DNA from: Flavobacteriia bacterium
GTDB taxonomy: Bacteria > Bacteroidota > Bacteroidia > Flavobacteriales > Schleiferiaceae
Length of the DNA: 64,000 nucleotides
Assembly: GCA_013373425.1 (NCBI GenBank)
Contig: JABXHW010000003.1
Span: 1 to 64,000, forward strand
Direction: 5' to 3'
In this document: positions 60,121 to 64,000 of the stretch, piece by piece
Layout of the letters: the number at the start of each line of letters is the position of its first letter
Position numbering within the stretch: the first letter of the stretch is position 1
Program-made: the position numbers and the translations under genes
The notes under the pieces: model-generated
What the model was told of the DNA's origin: nothing
Databases searched by the model: none
Seen by the model: only the letters and a program-made list of their open reading frames with translations

Positions 60121-60229
60121 GGTAGCCTCATTTGAAAAGAATAAGATACTGAATTCAAATACGCGCTACATTTCTCAATATCCCAAATATTCCTGTTTTG
60201 TCTCATAATTAATATTATGTTCAATTAGA

Positions 60230-60267
60230 TATTTTAAAATAAAGGGGAATCAATAATGACTCCCCTC
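60230..60267 (-). terminator. Rho-independent terminator of the TPR gene
   Basis: On the minus strand AGGGGA pairs with TCCCCT and TCA with TGA around a short loop, followed by TTTATTTT. It lies 16 bases past the stop of the TPR gene at 60283, in the 162-base gap before the LamG gene. Confidence 0.8.
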
Positions 60268-60282
60268 TAGATTATAAACTGA

Positions 60283-61605
60283 TTACTCAGCTGCTTCTAG
60301 CCTCTCAGCTTTTCTCTTGTACTCAAGTGCTGTTGCAGAATCACCGATTTGGTAGTACACCTCGAAAAGTGTTCTGGCCAATCCAGCGTCATTTGGTTTC
60401 AGTTCCTCAGCCATAAGAAAGTATTCCAATGATTGACGGAAATAATCCTTCTTAGCTTCTAGCAATGCGTCGAGTTCGCGTTGTGGTGTCGACATTGGCT
60501 TCGCATTGTACTCCTCGCCTTTCTGGTTACCCAAGTCTACGCGGAGCACTCCTGCCATGTACATTGCATCGAAGTACGTAGAGTCTGCAGCAATTGTACG
60601 ATCGTAATAATCGGCGGCTGCCTCGTAATTGTCCATGTACTCCTGATTGATAAAACCAGCGTTGTACAAGTAAACAGGGTCATTTGGAGAGTTAGCCAAC
60701 AACTCCTCAATAACGGTCAATGCACCTGCATAATCCTCATTGTTGAGCATGCTTTGAAGACCGATGAGCTTGATATCGCTGTTATTCGGATAAATCTCAG
60801 CGGCTTCCGCCATTACTGCTTGCATCTCTTCTTCTCTTTCGAGCTCCTGTAGCAATAGAACGAGCGTTACGTAAAGCTGTGGACGAATATTCTCACTGCG
60901 ACGTGGGTTACGCGCCTGACCAGCTTCAATCAAACTGTTCATCGTTCTTTCATTCGGCATATCGATAAGGGCCCAATCTGACTCTTCATTCTGCTTATAC
61001 TCTGCTTGCCAGTGAACTCCGGTATATCCCAAGTCCAATAGCTCACGAATGTGAGTAACAGCAGCTGATTTGTCAAACTGTTGCGCCATACTCATCATAG
61101 TGTACAATGAAGATGTATCTACTACGGGTTCAGCAAGCTCCTTCCTCAAGTTGTACAAACGTGAAAAGGTATTGTATGCTCCTTGATAATCTTCAGCTTC
61201 GTAATAATCGAAACCGACATCATTAAGCGCCACAAGCATAGATTGCAAAAATCGCCCTGAACGCTCAGTATAATCATCGTCATCAATTGCCTCTTCATAA
61301 GCAATCAAGGCAGTCAAGTTTTCGATAGCCTCATTGATGTACTCTTCTGTCGGCTCATTGTTCGCCAATGTAGTGTAGATCTGGCCTCTGCGGTAGTAGT
61401 ACTTCTGAAGCGTGCTTTCGCGAACTGCGTTCACACCCTTATCATCTACAATCACTTTAGCGTCATCAATATGGCCTTTGGCCTCCATTACATCGCCTCT
61501 ATCGATGGCAATTGCTGCACTAGTCACTTGTGGACGTTGCGCTAAAGCGCTCATGCTCAAACCGATTACGGCTCCGAGTGTAAACAAACGTGCTTTTGAA
61601 TACAT
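60283..61605 (-). CDS. Exported tetratricopeptide repeat protein
   Basis: TPR protein of 440 aa with a signal peptide (KARLFTLGAVIGLSMSALAQ). Multiple 34-residue helical repeats are visible (AIENLTALIAYEEAIDDDDY, DYYEAEDYQGAYNTFSRLYNLR, VYLYNAGFINQEYMDNYEAAADYYDRTIAADS, LEYFLMAEELKPNDAGLARTLFEVYYQIGD), suggesting a periplasmic or outer-membrane scaffold. ATG 61605 was selected because it begins a proper signal peptide; the longer frame starts at 61722, within the end of gyrA. A TATTTTTG box lies 31 bases upstream. Function unknown. Confidence 0.85.
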   Translation of the reverse strand: MYSKARLFTLGAVIGLSMSALAQRPQVTSAAIAIDRGDVMEAKGHIDDAKVIVDDKGVNAVRESTLQKYYYRRGQIYTTLANNEPTEEYINEAIENLTALIAYEEAIDDDDYTERSGRFLQSMLVALNDVGFDYYEAEDYQGAYNTFSRLYNLRKELAEPVVDTSSLYTMMSMAQQFDKSAAVTHIRELLDLGYTGVHWQAEYKQNEESDWALIDMPNERTMNSLIEAGQARNPRRSENIRPQLYVTLVLLLQELEREEEMQAVMAEAAEIYPNNSDIKLIGLQSMLNNEDYAGALTVIEELLANSPNDPVYLYNAGFINQEYMDNYEAAADYYDRTIAADSTYFDAMYMAGVLRVDLGNQKGEEYNAKPMSTPQRELDALLEAKKDYFRQSLEYFLMAEELKPNDAGLARTLFEVYYQIGDSATALEYKRKAERLEAAE

Positions 61606-61636
61606 ATCGTATTTAGTTGTGGTTTTCAATGTTTTG

Positions 61637-61644
61637 CAAAAATA
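61637..61644 (-). promoter_or_regulatory. -7 box TATTTTTG of the TPR gene
   Basis: Exact TAnnTTTG match on the minus strand, 31 bases before ATG 61605, between gyrA and the TPR gene. It indicates the TPR gene has its own promoter and is not only read through from gyrA. Confidence 0.55.
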
Positions 61645-61666
61645 AGGAATGAAAATTTCCTCGGGG

Positions 61667-64000
61667 TTATTCATTTGCAGTTTCCGTGCCAGATTCCGCT
61701 GATGCGTCTGCCCCACCTTCATTTTCTACTCCTTCCACATCTTCTAACGATTCATCTTCGTCACTGGTTGGAACCTTCGCCACACTCGCAATCTCGTCAG
61801 AGCCTTTGAGGTTGATAAGTCGTACACCCTGAGTTGCACGTCCCATCACACGAAGCTGTTCTACTTCCATGCGAATCATCACGCCAGAACGATTGATGAT
61901 CATCAAATCATCTTCATCTGTAACACCTTTGATCGCAATAAGTTGACCCGTCTTGTCGGTAATATTGAGCGTCTTCACTCCTTTACCACCACGGTTTGTC
62001 ACGCGATAATCATCTAAATCCGAACGCTTACCGTATCCTTTCTCACTTACAACGAGGATATCGCCTTCACCTTCCTGGATACAAACCATTCCAACGAGCT
62101 CGTCATCGTCATGACCTAATGACATGCCACGCACACCTGAGGCAGTACGCCCCATGTTTCGAACAGCAGATTCGTGGAATCGGATGGCTTTACCCGACTT
62201 CACGGCCATGATGATTTCACTGTTGCCGTCGGTAAGTTTCGCTTCAAGAAGTTGATCTCCTTCGCGAATTCCGATAGCGTTGATACCATTCACACGAGGA
62301 CGGCTGTAAGCTTCAAGAGATGTTTTCTTCACTACACCTTTCTTGGTACACATCACAATATTGTGACCGTTGATGTAATCTTCATCCTTGAGGTTTAGCA
62401 CGTTAATGAATGCTTTCACATTATCGTCCTGCGGGATATTGATCAAGTTTTGAATAGCTCTACCCTTGCTTGCTCGGTTTCCTTCAGGAACTTCGAATAC
62501 TCTCAACCAGAAACACCTACCCTGCTCTGTGAAGAACAATAGATATTGGTGATTGGTAGCGGCAAAGACGTACTCAATAAAGTCTTTATCTCGAGTCGAA
62601 GCGGCTTTGGAGCCTACTCCACCTCTCGACTGAGTGCGGTATTCACTCAATGAGGTACGCTTGATGTAACCTGCGTGTGAGATAGTGATTACCACCTCTT
62701 CATCAGGGATCATATCCTCGATGCTCACATCGCCACCGGCGTACTCAATATTGGTGCGGCGCTCATCGCCGTATTTCTCTTTTACTTCAACAAGCTCCTC
62801 CTTGATAATGGACATTCTCAAGTCGTGCTCATTAAGGATGCGCTTGTAGTAAGCGATGCGCTCCATCAATTCGGCGTACTCTTCCTTAATCTTGTCACGC
62901 TCAAGTCCAGTTAACTTCTGGAGACGCAAGTCGAGAATAGCTCTAGCTTGAACTTCGGTCAAGCCAAAGTTGCTCATCAAACCATCACGTGCTTCCTCTA
63001 CAGTAGCGCTACCGCGAATGAGCTTGATCACTTCATCCAGGTTGTCGATGGCAATCAACAATCCTTCTAGAATGTGCGCTCTCTTCTCTGCTTGTGCAAG
63101 TTCGTACTTCGTTCTGCGAACCACAACATCGTGGCGGTGGTCTACGAAGTGACGGATCAAATCCTTGAGGTTTAGCATCTCAGGACGACCGTGGACAAGT
63201 GCAATGTTATTTATTGAGAATGAAGACTGTAGAGCTGTGTACTTGTAAAGTTTGTTCAACACTACATTTGGTACCGCGTCACGCTTGAGTACGTATACAA
63301 TACGCATACCTCCTCTATCCGATTCATCGCGAATATCGGCGATACCGTCGAGCTTCTTCTCATTTACCAAGTCGGCCGTCTTCTTGATCATGTCGGCCTT
63401 ATTCACCTGGTAAGGGATCTCATTAACAATAATGCACTCGCGACCATTCACCTCTTCGATGTTGGCTTTCGCACGAAGCACTACTCTACCTCTACCCGTG
63501 TGGTATGCATCGCGAACACCTTCATATCCGTAGATAGTTCCACCAGTAGGGAAATCAGGAGCCTTGATGGTTTCAATCAACTCATCAATCTCAACGTCAT
63601 TATTGTCGATGTACTGGATCGTCGCATCAATCGTATCCGTCAAGTTGTGAGGAGCCATATTCGTTGCCATACCTACCGCGATACCACTGGCGCCATTCAC
63701 AAGCAAACCAGGAATTCGAGTAGGAAGAACCGTAGGCTCCTTCAGCGAGTCATCAAAATTAAGTTGGTGGTCAACCGTATCTTTCTCGATATCGACCAGC
63801 ATCTCTTCTGCGATCTTTCTCAAACGAACCTCGGTATATCGCATCGCTGCAGGGCTATCGCCGTCTACAGAACCGAAGTTACCTTGTCCGTCTACCAACA
63901 TGTAGCGCAATGACCATTCTTGGGCCATACGAACCATGGTATCATATACAGAGCTATCGCCGTGCGGGTGGAATTTACCTAACACCTCACCGACGATACG
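61667..64000 (-). CDS. gyrA: DNA gyrase subunit A (3' part, truncated by the window edge)
   Basis: Cuts and rejoins DNA as the A subunit of gyrase. About the first 65-70 residues are outside the window; the visible part begins [27 protein letters not shown] and includes the catalytic Tyr in AMRYTEVRL, the [10 protein letters not shown] region, the coiled-coil arm (about residues 360-490 of the full protein) and the six-bladed C-terminal propeller with the GyrA box QSRGGVGSK (consensus QRRGGKG), which separates gyrase from topoisomerase IV. The C-terminal tail is acidic ([17 protein letters not shown]). The gene reads toward the TPR gene, which starts 61 bases later. Confidence 0.97.
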   Translation of the reverse strand, partial: RIVGEVLGKFHPHGDSSVYDTMVRMAQEWSLRYMLVDGQGNFGSVDGDSPAAMRYTEVRLRKIAEEMLVDIEKDTVDHQLNFDDSLKEPTVLPTRIPGLLVNGASGIAVGMATNMAPHNLTDTIDATIQYIDNNDVEIDELIETIKAPDFPTGGTIYGYEGVRDAYHTGRGRVVLRAKANIEEVNGRECIIVNEIPYQVNKADMIKKTADLVNEKKLDGIADIRDESDRGGMRIVYVLKRDAVPNVVLNKLYKYTALQSSFSINNIALVHGRPEMLNLKDLIRHFVDHRHDVVVRRTKYELAQAEKRAHILEGLLIAIDNLDEVIKLIRGSATVEEARDGLMSNFGLTEVQARAILDLRLQKLTGLERDKIKEEYAELMERIAYYKRILNEHDLRMSIIKEELVEVKEKYGDERRTNIEYAGGDVSIEDMIPDEEVVITISHAGYIKRTSLSEYRTQSRGGVGSKAASTRDKDFIEYVFAATNHQYLLFFTEQGRCFWLRVFEVPEGNRASKGRAIQNLINIPQDDNVKAFINVLNLKDEDYINGHNIVMCTKKGVVKKTSLEAYSRPRVNGINAIGIREGDQLLEAKLTDGNSEIIMAVKSGKAIRFHESAVRNMGRTASGVRGMSLGHDDDELVGMVCIQEGEGDILVVSEKGYGKRSDLDDYRVTNRGGKGVKTLNITDKTGQLIAIKGVTDEDDLMIINRSGVMIRMEVEQLRVMGRATQGVRLINLKGSDEIASVAKVPTSDEDESLEDVEGVENEGGADASAESGTETANE

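Overview
The window is a chromosomal stretch of a Bacteroidota bacterium, most likely order Flavobacteriales (free-living, marine-type gene content); the genus cannot be fixed from the sequence alone. The evidence is: a Por/type IX secretion C-terminal sorting domain (58738-60120), a PorE-like TPR/PD40/CRD/OmpA lipoprotein, DUF5723, DUF5916, DUF2452 and OstA-like proteins, a BtuB/BtuG-type cobalamin uptake pair, and promoter -7 boxes of the Bacteroidota form TAnnTTTG upstream of many genes. Genes are dense, with many 1-4 base stop/start overlaps. I see no rRNA, tRNA, IS element, prophage or CRISPR array.

Layout. 1-337: tandem repeats and a terminator. 338-4555 (-): surface-polysaccharide operon (Gfo/Idh/MocA dehydrogenase, lipoprotein, polyprenyl sugar-phosphate transferase) ending in hydroxybutyryl-CoA dehydrogenase. 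4662-7854 (+): pcm, smpB, pyrD, HMG-CoA lyase. 7870-10996 (+): cobalamin riboswitch, btuB-like TonB receptor and BtuG-like beta-propeller lipoprotein. 10989-14202 (-): FAD oxidase, DUF6580 membrane protein, CoA-transferase, small membrane protein. 14282-19111: NTP pyrophosphohydrolase, then fur-purA-ostA-thioredoxin-like (-). 19235-25045 (+): envelope cluster (PorE-like OmpA lipoprotein, lipoprotein, DUF5723 barrel, lipoprotein). 25102-34260: rarA, rhomboid protease, LolD-like ATPase, DUF5916, sucC, pnuC. 34237-38939 (-): two operons held together by 4-base overlaps. 38974-47192: two M14 peptidases, PhoD-like phosphatase, XRE regulator, ssb, ACT-domain protein, two redox enzymes.

The most interesting segment is 47195-54361, a five-gene, same-strand cassette: a LexA/CI-like XRE-S24 regulator with intact self-cleavage residues, a Y-family polymerase (DinB), an SRAP/HMCES-type abasic-site protein, a short DnaE2-like C-family polymerase, and a PA0069/Rv2578c-type radical SAM protein related to spore photoproduct lyase. 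It resembles an SOS mutagenesis cassette but has no ImuA or ImuB. DinB, SRAP and the radical SAM protein all carry a sliding-clamp-like pentapeptide at or near the C-terminus (QMNLF, QQSLF, QFDLF), and DnaE has a weaker one (LEDIF) at the position of the internal clamp motif. The regulator's promoter contains an 8-base inverted repeat over the expected -33 and -7 positions. I infer a self-regulated, clamp-tethered damage-tolerance module.

54358-64000: LPP20-like lipoprotein, an unexplained GC-rich hairpin, CPXCG protein and YbiT-type ABC-F ATPase, an unrecognised exported protein, a LamG/T9SS cargo protein, a TPR protein and the 3' part of gyrA running off the window. A second theme is promoter architecture: -7 boxes occur as TAnnTTTG and as TAnnTTCG, and at five genes only 4-7 bases separate the box from the start codon, which predicts leaderless mRNAs.
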